This document shows, one piece after another, positions 23,827 to 35,649 of a stretch of 64,000 nt of DNA; position 1 is the first letter of the stretch; every line of letters starts with the position of its first letter. Location of the stretch: assembly GCA_037903355.1 (NCBI GenBank), contig JBAJFE010000031.1, positions 248,001 to 312,000 on the forward strand, written 5' to 3'. Made by a program: the position numbers and the translations under genes. Source of the DNA: Trichuris trichiura. Lineage: Eukaryota; Nematoda; Enoplea; Trichinellida; Trichuridae. The notes beneath the pieces are model-generated. The model ran no database searches. It had not been told where the DNA came from and saw nothing but the letters and a program-made list of their open reading frames with translations.

Positions 23827-24519
23827 TCGAATGAAGTAGGGTGTCCTGTCCTTTTATAATAATCGACTTTCATACGCATACTTTATTACTAAAATTGTTT
23901 ATTACTTCCAATGGACATTTGTCTTTCGAAATGAAGCCTACTATACAAAAGGTACTTATTTCTACTTCATAATTGAACTCAGATCTACAAACATACGGCA
24001 AAGCTATGAATAGGATTTGCACATGACAAAACGCCAACTACCAGCTGGCGACATCATTCAAACAACAAATATTTATTGAGACGTTGAAAAAGTGCACAAT
24101 GCTGTTAACATGACAAACAAGAAGCTACAGGAATGCTATGGATACCATCTTAATAGCTATCCACTTTGGCGAATTAGAATTGCATTCATTGAGCGGCTAC
24201 TATTTGTGCAGTAATGTGAAAAACGGAAGTTCCTTGCGCCAACAATCCTCTTACACCACTGCGTAAGCTAAACATACGCGTACGTTTTGGAGTACTCTTA
24301 AGCAAGGGCAGAAAAAACAGGCGGTCAAGGTTCTTCCACTATGATTTCAGCTGCATCGCGAACGAGGCTAACACACTTTTGCAATTAATCTCTTTCCAAA
24401 GTTCAGGGAAGCCAGCTAGAGTCACTTCAACAGTGAATTGCATAGAGGGCCCTCGTTATCCGCGGCTGTTGATTCCAAGACTTTCGGTGTATAGTCAGGT
24501 CCCCTGCTCAAAAGATAGA

Positions 24520-25600
24520 ATCATTTGTAAACAACTTCCGCATTTTTTCGTGTTCCCTATGAATAGACATGAAATTGCTAATAGTTACTATTACCATAGA
24601 GTGCTAAATAAATAGTCTGACGAAGAACATTAAAGAAAATAATAAGATACAGCAATGCCAAAATAAGTTAGAATGCGAATTACTATCAGAATAGCTTTTA
24701 CCTGTAAGCAAACCATACAAGGTTTTATTGTTATGGTATAGCCACGCTATTTAAGTAAGAACAAAGTTTGCGCGAAGCGACGGGCAACATCGTAACAATA
24801 AAAACTGCATATTCCAGTCTCGTAAAAACAAACTACGTTTCAATGCTGTAAAAAAGGTAAAAGCGCTGAACCTCAGATGACACCACTGATACTAGTTTGT
24901 CTTTAACAATAATCGTTGCCTTTGCCATGCCTTCGCATAGCTATGATATCTTTTACTTGAATGATGGTAACGCAGAAGATCTTTCAAGCGCTGAGGCCAA
25001 ATCCGCTGAGTGGCAGAGTACACGCTGATAACAAGTCACTGGCGATCCGAAGGGCCTATGTTGAAAGTTGCATCGAGAGACGGTAAAAAAAGAGTTAAAC
25101 TGCAAACAAATCAAATATGTTAAGTTTTTCGATTCTTCAAATCTAAAGGAATTGTGTCGATGATACTGTCTGCACATGCTCAACCCATACTCAAACATCG
25201 TAGAAATGACTGTGTAACGTAAGGTGCTGACAAAGTAGCACTTCATTTCCTCAATTATGTAAACATCACTTCGTTTAATGAAGCAAAACTTCTCGAAAAA
25301 GATATTTGAAACAGAAGTGCGAATGCACCAAAATTATAAACGGAGAAAAAAGGAGTTCGTTCAAGGGCACTCTATGAGCAACTGAAACTCCTTAAAAAGA
25401 TGCGAACTTTCTGGCTGCACGTCAGGCGGATCGTAAGCAGTGGGAAGCTCATATAGTGAGAAACTGCTTCTGTACTTTCTTTCAATGTAAACTCTAATGC
25501 AGCGAAATTTTCTGAATCTCCATATGGTTGGAACATGAAGGTTTATCACGTTCGTAACTGATGCTTAAAGACTCCTGAGCTGCGGATGTGCTAGGGAACA
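24520..25600. other. Spacer of unit A with no gene seen
   Basis: The sequence lies between the conserved 3' flank of CAP gene A and the Tigger pseudogene. Copy B lacks most of it: about 1.9 kb from here and the Tigger 3' half is missing there. I see no coding or structured element in it. Confidence 0.4.
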
Positions 25601-25619
25601 ACATCGTTATACGTAACTA

Positions 25620-27960
25620 TTTCTACCTTTTCTTCTCATCATCAAAGAAGTCCTGAAGTGGCTTTAAGAATGCCGTTACAACTCAGGTGACGCTGAACGC
25701 ACGTTCCATTCACGGTTTTCACTCGAGAAGATTGTCCTTCAAAACTTGTCCCTGCTGAAAAACGTTTGCAGATTTTTCAAGTGACCAGGCGTGCAGCTGA
25801 ATCTTCTACAGCATCATTGTCGCTTGAAGATCTGGTCATTTCTTCAAGTTCTTCGTTGGATAGAACTTCTCTATCGTCTTATAGATGCTCTCTGATGACA
25901 CTTTCGGCCATGCCAGAGAATCCTTCCCCACCAATCTCCTTCGCGATGTTCTGAATATTTGTAACTTCTTCGTGAATGGATGGAAAGCCTCTAACGACAC
26001 TGGCGACATTATTCCATAATGGCATCCAGCATGCATTTAAGGTCCGTGGCTTTATGGCCTGCACAGCCTCTGCAATAAGCACGATTCCATCCGCAATTGT
26101 GAAACTCTTCCATAGGTCTGGAGCGCTGAACTGCGGATCAGCATCAAGCGCATCACAAATCTTCTCAAAAGTGTGGCGCATGTAAACCGCCTGAACACAC
26201 TTTGTGATGCCTCGATCAAGAGACTGCAATAGCGACACCGAGTTGGGAGGCAGAAACATTACTTTCACGTTCTCATCAGCAAAGCGGACAGATTGCGGCT
26301 GTCCTGGGGCATTATCAATAATGAGCAGGACTTTGCAGGATAGCCCCTTGTGTCTAAGGTATGTCTTCACTTCAGGAGTAAAGCATTCATGGAACCATTC
26401 CAAAAACAAAATGGTAGTCATCCAAGCCTTCTCATTATACTGCCAGAATACGGGAAAGCTATTCTTGTTCTTTAAGGATCGTAGCGTGCATGGTCAACAG
26501 GTGACTCCTGGTTGAATCATGTGACCCGCCACATTTCCACACACCACGAGAGTAAGGCGATCTTTTAAGGGGTCTAGTATGTTGTCTCCCCACCGGAAGT
26601 TGAGGCGGCTACTTCAAAGCGTAATCTGCGACTCTACTGCGTAATAAATGGTTGTTATCGGCACAGCGGGATGGAAAACACGATGGGGCGTGCAGGTGTT
26701 CAAGCTGAGACATCGTCTAGCAATTCGTGAAAAACATCGCAGGTCAACTGTGCGAGCTGCGGCGTCCGTTGGTAGACAGGGTAAATCTCATTCTGCGTTA
26801 TGTCTGTCCCGGGATCTAGTGGCAACTTCCCATCGACAAGTGGAGGCACCGTAAGGAGGCACTGACGCTTTCTGCCTGATTAGGTACACCCGAGTGAACC
26901 CGTCGGATGCGCCTCCAGCGAAATCGACGCGCCGCCTTCGTCAAGCTGAGCGCCTGCGTTAGCAGTGCGTATGCTTTTTCCCTTTTTGCGTTACTCGTTG
27001 CTGGCGTGTTCAGTGATCGCTAAATAACGTTACTTTGCGCTATGCTTCTTGTCGTTTGCGCCACGGTCAAAACTGCAAAACCCAACAGCAGCAACGAACA
27101 CGCGTCATGTTAAGGTTTAGGCTTAGGCTAGGGCAGGACAGGATGGCCGGCACGGTTATAGCATGCACTTGGAAACAATTACCAGAACGGCCAAGTGTTT
27201 CCAGGTGTGCAGCGTTCCTTCGCTGATACGGATCGCTCGCATCAGTGCACAGTGAATAATAGCTTAGGTCAGCCATTGTTCAGGTGACGTAGTAATCCCC
27301 ACTTGACGTCCTTCTGAAGTTGCCGCCCGAACTTCCGATGGGGAGACAACATACAAGACCCCTTTTAAGGATTTAAATGGAGTAGCCTGGCTCACCCTAT
27401 GAATGTAAGTGCGATTCCGCATCTTCTTCTAGAATAAGGCGGTCTCATCACAACTGAACACTTGCTCTGGAAGGTAGCCTTTCTCATCAATCGCTGCCGT
27501 GAACTATTCAGGGAAAGCGAATGCAGACTCAACGTCGGCTGATGCAGCTTCACCGGTGACTCTTAAGGTCTTGAGATTGTAACGTTTCAAGTAGTTTGCG
27601 AAACCATCCCTTACTTGCATAACTTCCTTCCTGTCGCATGCGTCTCCCATCGGACGGAAATAATCATAGAAGCTGAGTGCTTTTTCACGCATCATTTTGC
27701 CATCAATGGGGACGTGCTTCTGTGACACGTCCTCTCTCCACAAGTTTAATGCTCTCTCAACCTTCGAAAGCACTTTATCGGGAAGGACGGACACTCTCTT
27801 TACTATCCTTGAGGCAATACATGCGCTTGGCGAATTTGAGCTTGTCTCTACTTTAAAAAGCGATTGCTGGATTCACTCCTTCCGACTCTACGGCCCACTT
27901 GAGCATATGACATGCCACGGTTCAAAAGATCCAAGATCTTTATTTTCTCATAGAGAGACA
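25620..27960 (-). pseudogene. Tigger/pogo (CENP-B-like) transposase pseudogene A
   Basis: Order on the minus strand: a first helix-turn-helix (VVSLYEKIKILDLL, about 27,955-27,840), then a CENP-B-type second HTH (about 27,794-27,504; MMREKALSFYDYF, VTGEAASADVESAF). The DDE domain follows, with VFSCDETALF near 27,450, LLIIDNAPGQP near 26,320, and LQSLDRGITK near 26,215, ending around 25,620. It is interrupted by several stops, a missing 5' end at the duplication junction, and a 794-bp DNA element inserted in the DDE domain at 26569-27362. The minus frame 26421-25879 is still open for 180 residues. An intact relative would be a TA-targeting DNA transposase; this one is dead. Confidence 0.85.
26569..27362. 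mobile_element. 794-bp TIR element inserted in Tigger pseudogene A
   Basis: The terminal inverted repeats span about 45 bases: the left end begins GGGGTCTAGTATGTTGTCTC, and the reverse complement of the right end begins GGGGTCTTGTATGTTGTCTC, continuing through a GGAAGTT and a GGCGGC block. TTTTAA flanks both ends (26563-26568 and 27363-27368). Copy B shows the uninterrupted site. The interior is GC-richer, has no transposase frame and includes a TTAGGCTTAGGC-like stretch near 27117. The superfamily is not clear; a TTAA-containing target is reminiscent of piggyBac, but the GGGG ends are not its usual ones. Confidence 0.8.
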
Positions 27961-28019
27961 ACATTATGTTTTCCCAGCGTGCCATGTAATGCAGTTAAAC
28001 AATTCACTATGCACAAGAG

Positions 28020-28430
28020 GATGCCTTAAGTTCTGTGCCCCACAAACAGCGCCCAGTATCCTGACGGCTTTATGGTTAAATACAAAGTTGGCCACAGCCG
28101 AATTGCGGTTACTTTGTAGATCACATTTTCACTAAACATCACTGCCGAACATTTCTTAAGCACGATTTTCCGCAAACAGACATCCAATGACTGGAGACTC
28201 ATCGAACAGGATAAATAAGGGATTTTCTGAGTCAATGCTTCCACTAGACAGGGGAGTCAGTTTTGCCACGATGTCAAAGTTTCTAGCCGATATCAGCTCT
28301 GTACGGGGCCGAACTTTACAAGAGAGCGGACGATTCTACGCAGTTTATAGGAAAAGCAGGCAAGCTCCTTGAAGTCTTTGCTCCTGAATGGCCGCTAACC
28401 CAAAGCGTCTTTAAGCTTTAATGCGCAATA
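28020..28430 (-). pseudogene. BEL/Pao-like gag remnant (unit B)
   Basis: This is the counterpart of the unit A remnant at 17050-17430, about 80-85 percent similar by eye, with its own stops. The open part 28244-28026 reads MEALTQKIPYLSC onward. In unit B the retroelement is cut off at the unit junction, so the protease part seen to the left of unit A has no copy here. Confidence 0.4.
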
Positions 28431-28733
28431 AGCCGCAGATCACCCTACAGATGTTTTCAGTGCCTTAATGTGACTCGGTAGAAGTCGAAGTTGTGCGTCT
28501 ACGAGGCGATACCGACCCTCATCCCAGGGAAAGGTAATCGCTGCAAATAAACCACCTTGACTGCATCAGAAAGTATGGCGTCATGAACGGGAGCATCGAA
28601 ACTGTCCATAAACAGGTCCCTTCTTCGAAGGCGTCTATCACAAGGCTCAACAATCTGCTAAAGGTCTACTCATGGGAAACAGTGATTAGCACTGCTACCT
28701 GCGTCTGCTCGCTTTCGCTGGGATGCTCATTTA

Positions 28734-29210
28734 TCATCCATGCCGCACATAGCACAACACCGGGCTAACCGTCCAGACAAAGCACTGACGTCCCGTATGC
28801 TTCTCAGAAATTATGTTACCGCTCAACACTCTGGAAAAAGACTTCCAGCTATGGTTATTACACAAGTTCATTAGATGTATGCCCACTATAGCGACACTCA
28901 CACTAGCACTGAAATTGCGAGAAATTTTATACGTTAATACTTGCCAGGATGACTCATTCACCAGCGAGACGTCAGCATCTTTTGCACGCTCGAAGGAAAA
29001 TGGTTCCGCTTTCTTTCGCAACGGGTAGTCCGCGTAATTGGCACCATGGTTCCTCGATGAGTTACTGCAAAGGAAACCTCTCAGCAATGCTGCATACCAC
29101 AACTGCGAGTGAACGCCGACGTTAGCTCCACAAGAAGAAGCACGCAATCTCTTGCTGGAGTACCCAGCAACTGTAACGCAACAAACTCCGGCGACAAGGA
29201 ATGGGTACAA
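28734..29210 (-). other. Open minus-strand frame of unknown nature
   Basis: A 158-codon open frame without a recognised domain. The homologous stretch in unit A (about 17,750-18,230) is broken on this strand, so the frame is not conserved between recent duplicates. It could be the 5' part of the BEL/Pao-like element. I do not regard it as a gene. Confidence 0.2.
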
Positions 29211-29377
29211 AATTATGAATTACACGAAAACGCACACTGGCAAACTCCAGCCGGCGAAGAGTTCTCAGGTTACCAGGATAACTTTCCTTTAGTCAAAAAT
29301 ACTTTATCAATTGATTCGGTGACTTGTCGACGAGAGTGAATATGGAAACGTAACCAAATTAGGACCTTTCAAACAGC

Positions 29378-29506
29378 TAACATATTGGTGATACGGAAAA
29401 TCAACCCGTTGAAGAGTTTTTAACGTGAAGCTTTCCGGAACCGATGTTTCCAGGAAGGTACGACAAGTTGTTTAACGGGTAGCTTTTCCGTATCGCCAAA
29501 ATGTTA
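29378..29506. mobile_element. Mariner-type MITE (copy in unit B)
   Basis: The same element as at 18388-18524, with TA at both ends and ends starting ACATATTGGTGATACGG. It differs by a few substitutions and small deletions in the interior. Confidence 0.75.
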
Positions 29507-31160
29507 ACATTACACTCCCGCTATAAGTTTTATTTTCAACGCTTTCAAGGAACTAACAGATCGTGATGATAACCTGAAGGCAATGTACCTCCTCACTTTG
29601 AAAAAGTTATGAGAACATCGAGAGTGCATCATTTCTGAAAACATACGTGCAGGGAACTGTATGGGCGCTTCAGTGGCTCATTTCCGCCGCGTTACTTTCG
29701 TCGCTAAAAGGTGACATTGTTCCTTGCACGTAAGGATTCAATCACTGACGACAACGACAACGACAACAACAGTGAAAACAAGAACTTAACAGAAGGGAAA
29801 TGAGACCAAAGCTCACGTCGGACACAGTAGTCCAATTTGCTTTGCACTGAGTGCGTTCTTAGCCAGTTACTCATTGGATCAAACTTCTTCCTTATAAAGG
29901 TGCTCTACTCTTTTATCACTTCCATTACACTTCAATAGTTTGTTCGCTGAGAAACAGCAGAAAGGGAAATGTGGTGCGATTCAAAATCTCAAATTACCAA
30001 TTTTTCTCTCACCATGGTGTAGGCCACCTGAATTTGCATCAAAAAATGCAGTACAGTTATGTATGTGTAGCCTTTATGTTTAGGTTTACTGTCGTGCAGC
30101 CTATGCCGACTGTAAACAAAACGAAAACGCAGCCAGGGTTAATGACTCAGCACCTTTCCTCTTTCTCGACTTTGTACCCCGCCGCCATGATCTCAGCAAT
30201 TACGTGGTATTCTGAAGGTAACCTTTTGTTCCTAAGGCACGGAATTAATGAACAATAACCAGACTCACTGATTACCGATGCACAGAGCGATAACCAGAAA
30301 CTGGAAACACCTTACAGACATGCTTAGAACTTTTACCACGTCAACGAGGTTCGCCTCAGTGAACAATAGTCTTATTAAAATGCGCATTGTTTTGCCGATC
30401 GTAAATGTGTGGACATACTGCTCAAGCAAATCTTTCTTTAGGACAGAGGACAAGCAAGTTTTGTTTTCGTTTGGAAGGTATGGCGAAATAAGGATGTGCA
30501 CAACGTTGCGGAGTGAATAAGACGGAATTCTATTTAGAAGCTGGAAGTAGAATATTTAAAAGTTATTACTTACTTTACGCTGCAGAGCTTCAATAAATCA
30601 TTCGAAATTAAATGAACTAGTGAACGATCACCTTCTTCTTTGCTTGGTACGATGTGGATTGTCGAGTACAATTTGTCTGCACGTCTATTCGTAATTGGAA
30701 TTGTTGCTCATGCATTTTCAATGACCACGCAGTAGCTCCGCTCCTTCTTTCCTTACTTTGCATGTAATTACTCGGCACTTTTGAATGCACTTCTTTGGGA
30801 TGCTTTTAAAGAATTTACCGTTCTGCCAGCAAATGCAATGATTTGTGAACTTAACGGCTGATCGTAAAAGTGAAAACAAAGAAAAAACCGTATGCCTTTC
30901 AGTGTAACGAACAGCATTGAATGGTTATCCTAATGAGAATTCAAATGCTCAGACAGAAATACTGTTTTCTTAACTATCCGCAAAGCGGGATGCCCTATTC
31001 GTTTGAAGACTTACGTGTCCGAGCATTCGAAAATAAATATGTTCCTTCAAAGATGTGCTTATACATGTCGTGAACTTTCACGTTTTACGCAACCGCACGG
31101 CAGCTGTTTATAGTTCGAAAACTAAGCAGGGCACAAAGGACACTTCCTAGAACTGCTGCG

Positions 31161-34100
31161 ATGGATTTGTTTAAGCTTTCCTTGCTTCTCATATTGTTTC
31201 TAGAAGCGAACTGTGCCAGTAAGTCCATTGTGGTTGGACATTTATTTGAGACTTAAATTCCGTAAAGTGACATGCAGTATTTAATCTACTTTTGTACTCG
31301 CTAACCTAACCAGCGTCTATCCTGTCCCGCAAAAAAGCTTGCTTAATCGTTGAGTTTAATTCCAAAAGCTGCTTTTATTTGTTCTCTTATAGCCGCCGTA
31401 CCATGTGAAGAATGCAGGTTCCCTTCTGGCAAACATGCCAACCATTCTGTTCTGCCCTAACTGGGGAGCATGCTCATTGTCTTGTGCTGCACTTGTGTAC
31501 ACCGCAACCGAAATAGAACTTTTACCTTTAGGTTGAGGGCTCGGAAGAAAGGAAACAGGACAGTCGGCAGGTCTAGGGTATGCTACCTGACGGTCTAAGC
31601 GCTAACGTCCCTGTTTTGAAGTACTAAGTTGCTAGGAGTAAAGTAAATCATTTTTCCCTAAAGCAACAGCCTGAACATCTAGTCTTAAAATTGCGCATTT
31701 GAAAACTGATTAATTTCAGCCCTTTTCCTTGCTTCGAAGTTACAAGCTGACTTTTTACGTCCACTTCCTAAATCAGCCGTCTTTTAATATATGACACCAA
31801 GTTTCCCAGGAGATTATGGTGTCTAGTTATTACTTAGCAAAGCTAAAAACGATATTTCGTTTTTCAGACGGCTTGGACCGTTTTAAGAAGCATTTTTAGT
31901 TGTTCGTTGCCCACAAGGACGAGGCATGCGTTTCCTGAAGCTACAGAAAACAAATTTGTGTTTCTTACTGAACATCGTTTGTAAAACATCCAGTATTCAA
32001 TGCTTTCGGCAGGCTTTATCTTGAAAACGTCTTTTGCTTGGTTAGGTAGACCTTTCTACAATTACGTCAACCTTAACTTGCAAAATCCACTTCAGCGCCG
32101 TCAGGAGAAACAGTAAGCACACTAAGCACTGAGCATGGAGCTGAGTTTGTGAGGGCGATGAACAGGGAACGCGCAAACGTTCCCGGAGGTGCTAAGAACA
32201 TGGGATGCCTCGTAAGTTAGTGCACTTCTTTGGAGTACTGCGAAGCAGGTATAATTCCAACTTTAAGACATGGAACGCTTCGCTGGCGGAAGACGCGAAA
32301 AAAGTGGCAGAAAATTGTTTTCATTCAACGGATAGCTCGACGTATGGCTACCTTAAAAGCACATGGCAGGGTGAATTCGAACAATACTTAACAGTTCCCG
32401 CCACTTGGGCAACGCCAAATCAAGACTTTGACACTGAAACTATGAAATGCAAAGATTCTGGACGATGCGACGACTTTCTGCAGGTAAGTGTACAGGCATT
32501 GATTGCCTACTATGTTGCAAAGAGCAAGTCTTGGTTTTCAAGCGCTATAGCGGGAACATTCTCGCCTAAGGCATATTAATCTTCAGCGCAGTTTTAAGTA
32601 AAAGTGTTGACTATCTTGACGTGTTGACACGAAGCTAGGGATTCCAGAAAAAAAACTTTTAACAAAGGATTAGGGGAACAGTAAAAACTTTTCGGAATAG
32701 CTACGATCCTGCTGGATAAATTCTATTATCTTTCAGTCAACGTATTACAAGCGTGGCAAAATTGGCTGCGCCTACAATACCAAATGCGGACGTCCTGACT
32801 ACTTTTTCGTGTGCGCCTTCGAAAATAAGTGATTTTTTAATAACTGAGAAGCTGTTGGGCATTGGGAAGGTCGTATTTAGAATACCAAAGGGGATAGTTC
32901 CTTATGAGAAAGGAACTCAGTGCTCTTCTTGCGCCCAAGATGAGAAATGCACTACTGAAAAATGCTGTAACTTGTGTGGAAGTGCTTGAGACCAGGAAAT
33001 AAGGAAAACAACTTCTGGTCATCTGGGCGGAAAAGAAGGAGATCACAACAAGGAAGGTGATGACAAGAAAAAGGACGATGACGATGACAAGAAGACGGAT
33101 GACGATGACAAGAAGAAGGAAGACAACGACATGAAGAAAGATGATGAGAAGAAGGATGACGATGGCAAGAAGAAAGATGATGACAAAAAAAAGGATGACG
33201 ATGACAAGAAGAGGGATGACAATGACAAGAAAGATGATGGCAAAAAGAAGGATGATGATGACAAGAAGCATAAGGATGACGAGAAAGATAGGGATGACAA
33301 GAAGGATAAGGAGGATGACAAGAAGGATAAGGATGACAAGAAGGATAAAGATGACAAGAAAGATAAGGATGGCAAGAAGCATAAAGAGGACAAGATGGAT
33401 AAAGATGACAAGCAGAAAGGCGATGACAAAAAGAAGGATGATGATGACAAAAGGAAGAATGATGAGGACAAGAAGAAACATGATGACATAAAGAAGGATG
33501 ATGATGACAACAAGAAAGAGGATGAGAGGAGAAAGGACGACGACGATAAGAAAGTTGGTGACAAAAAGAGTCTCAATGACAAGAACAAGGACAACGATGA
33601 CCAGAAGAAAGATGAAGACAAAAGGAAGGATGATAACGACAAAAAGAAAGACGATGACAAAAAGGATGATGATTACAAGAGAAACGATGTCAAAAAGAAG
33701 GATGATGGTGACAAGCAGAACAACGATGACAAAAAGAAAGGCGATGAAAAAAAAAGGATGATGATGACGAGAAGAAAGATGATGACAAAAATAAGGATAA
33801 AGATGACAAGAAGAAGGACAACGATGATCAGAAGAAAGGCGATGACAAAAAGGATGATGACGACAAAAAGAGGAATGGTGATGACAAGAAGAAACATGAT
33901 GACAAGAAGAAAGACGACGATGATGATAAGAAGGACGACGATGACAAGAAGAAGGATAAGGATGACAAGAAGAAAGATGATGACGAAAAGAAGGGTAACA
34001 ATGACAAGAAAGATGACGACAAAAAAGATGATAAAGACAAGAAGGATGACAATGACAGGAGGAAAGTTGGTGACAAAAAGAAGGCTGATGTTGACAAGAA

Positions 34101-35617
34101 GAAAATTGATGAGAAAAATAAGGATGATGATGACAGGAAGAAAGGCGTTGACAAAAAGGAGGATGATGATGACAAGAAGAAAGATGCTGACGAAAAGAAG
34201 GATGATGGTGACAAGAAGAAAGACGTTGATAACAAGAAGAAAGAGAACGATGACAAGAAGGATAATGACAAAAAGAAGGATGACAATGACGAGAAAAATG
34301 ACGACAAAAAGGAGGATGCTGAAGACAAGAAGACGGATGGCAATGACAAGAAGAAAGTTGGTGACAAGAAGAAGAATGATGATGATGACAAGAAGAAAGA
34401 TGATGACAATAACAAGGATGACGATGACAAGAAGAAAGACGATGAGAAAAAGAAGGCTGATGATGACAAGAAGGACAACGACGAAAAGAAGAAAGATGAT
34501 GACAAAAAAAAGGACGATGATGACAAGAAGAAAGACGACGATGACAAGAAGAAGGATAAGGATGACAAGAAGAAAGATAAGGATAACAAGAAAGATTATG
34601 ACAAAAAGAAGAATGATGAGAAGAAGAAAGATGATGATAAAAAGAATGATGATGACAAGAAGAAAGATGATAATGACAAGAAGAAAGACGATGAAAAGAA
34701 GGACGACGATGAGAAGAAGGATGATGACAAAAAGAAGGATGATGATGACAAGAAGAAAAACAATGATCATAAGAAAAAGCACGACGATGACAAGAAGAAG
34801 GATAAGGATGACAAGAAGGATGATGATAAAAAGAACGATGACGACAAAAAGAAGCATGATGAAGACAATAAGAAACACAACGATGACAAGAACAAAGATG
34901 ATGACAAAAAGAAGCGTGATGATGACAAGAAGAAAAACGACGACGAGAACGACGACAACCCTCCAAGTAAGCCATTCTTGTTTAAAGATTGCATTGCTTG
35001 AGTTAGAAACCTTTCGAAAGGATCAAATGGGGCGGATTAATTTCAATGCAAATGAGCTGTCGACAACGGAAGGAGTTAGTTAATAACAAAGTATGCTCAT
35101 TCTAGTCACCTTTAAAACTGCCGTTAAAAATACACCGGCCCGTAATCTTTTGTGCCTAGATGCATTGAGACTTTTTTCAGAGGTATCGTTAATGAAACTA
35201 TATCGGTTCCTGCACAAGAAATGGGGCTATGTAATTTTGAAAACAACTCCCGAAGCGGAAAAGCAAGAGGTCAGTCTTGGACTGTTCGGCTACGTCGCCT
35301 CAGGTTCTAATCCTACAAAGTCGTGTAATGATTTGGACGCGCTGTGGGAGTGGAAGAGAGGCAATAAGAATAGAATGTACACGCTCAGCGAAGAAGCACC
35401 TCAACGTGGATACAGGAATGGTAAAATAATAGGATACGTGGCGTCAGGCGACGCCATATGCGGCGCTGATACACCTGTTTATCACTACGTTATGCGTCGA
35501 AAAGGTCGAAAAGTTAACCTTTACGCAAAACATACAGACGAAGTGAAGCTAATGACACGCAAAAACAAGTACGTCGGCCAACCATTTTACATGTGGAAGG
35601 AAGGTACAATAAGTTAA
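31161..35617 (+). CDS. Secreted CAP/K-D-repeat/DUF5648-like protein, copy B
   Basis: Exons matching copy A: 31161-31218, 32141-32211, 32268-32483, 32737-32828 and 32881-32966, then the repeat exon ending at 34966 and 35181-35617. The signal peptide, CAP core and DUF5648-like tail are very close to copy A. Differences: the acceptor that starts the repeat exon in copy A (TTCAG) reads TTCTG here, and the nearest AG keeping an open frame is about 30 bases further on (exon from about 33043). The K/D tract is about 1.9 kb against 0.43 kb. The K/D frame shifts by one base in a run of 9 A at 33747-33755. Without correction, translation would pass into an Arg/Met/Thr-rich frame and end at 35083, losing the DUF5648-like exon. 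So this copy is either a recent pseudogene, a product with an altered tail, or intact with a homopolymer sequencing error. Confidence 0.7.
33043..34966 (+). repeat. Expanded Lys/Asp codon repeat tract in CAP gene B
   Basis: About 1.9 kb of imperfect 12-18-base units coding K and D (GATGACAAGAAGAAGGATGA-like), with scattered variant units giving H, N, G, E and V. Reading on other frames gives long but meaningless open frames: 650 codons on plus, and 712, 401, 253 and 205 codons on minus. The tract is over four times the length of the one in copy A, implying repeat expansion or contraction after duplication. Confidence 0.9.
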
Positions 35618-35643
35618 ATAATTTGCGTACGGAGCAAATATAG

Positions 35644-35649
35644 AATAAA
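35644..35649 (+). promoter_or_regulatory. Polyadenylation signal, CAP gene B
   Basis: AATAAA lies 27 bases after the stop of CAP gene B, matching copy A. Confidence 0.5.

Larger units (their letters stand above)
16975..27955. repeat. Tandem duplication, unit A (about 11 kb)
   Basis: Nearly the whole unit recurs, in the same order and orientation, at about 27955-37150. The shared order is gag remnant, mariner-type MITE, CAP gene, its 3' flank, and a Tigger pseudogene. The offset is 10,979-10,980 bases at the CAP start codons and about 11,825 at their last exons; the change is explained by the longer repeat tract in copy B and insertions in copy A. Large parts of the non-coding flanks (for example 18,350-20,240 against 29,330-31,220) are close to identical, so the duplication is recent. 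The left edge (AGACAAC) and the junction between units share the same short sequence. Confidence 0.8.

Noticed and set aside
32837..34994. Very long minus-strand open frames (712, 401, 253, 205 codons) and a 650-codon plus frame over the repeat tract
   Set aside because: They are the complementary or shifted readings of the K/D codon repeat. Their S/F-, H/C-, V/I/L- or R/M/T-rich composition follows from the repeat unit, and the same shadows appear over the shorter tract of copy A.
22500..35100. CRISPR-like direct repeats
   Set aside because: The repetitive units are contiguous codon repeats without spacers in a eukaryotic gene. No CRISPR array or cas gene is present.
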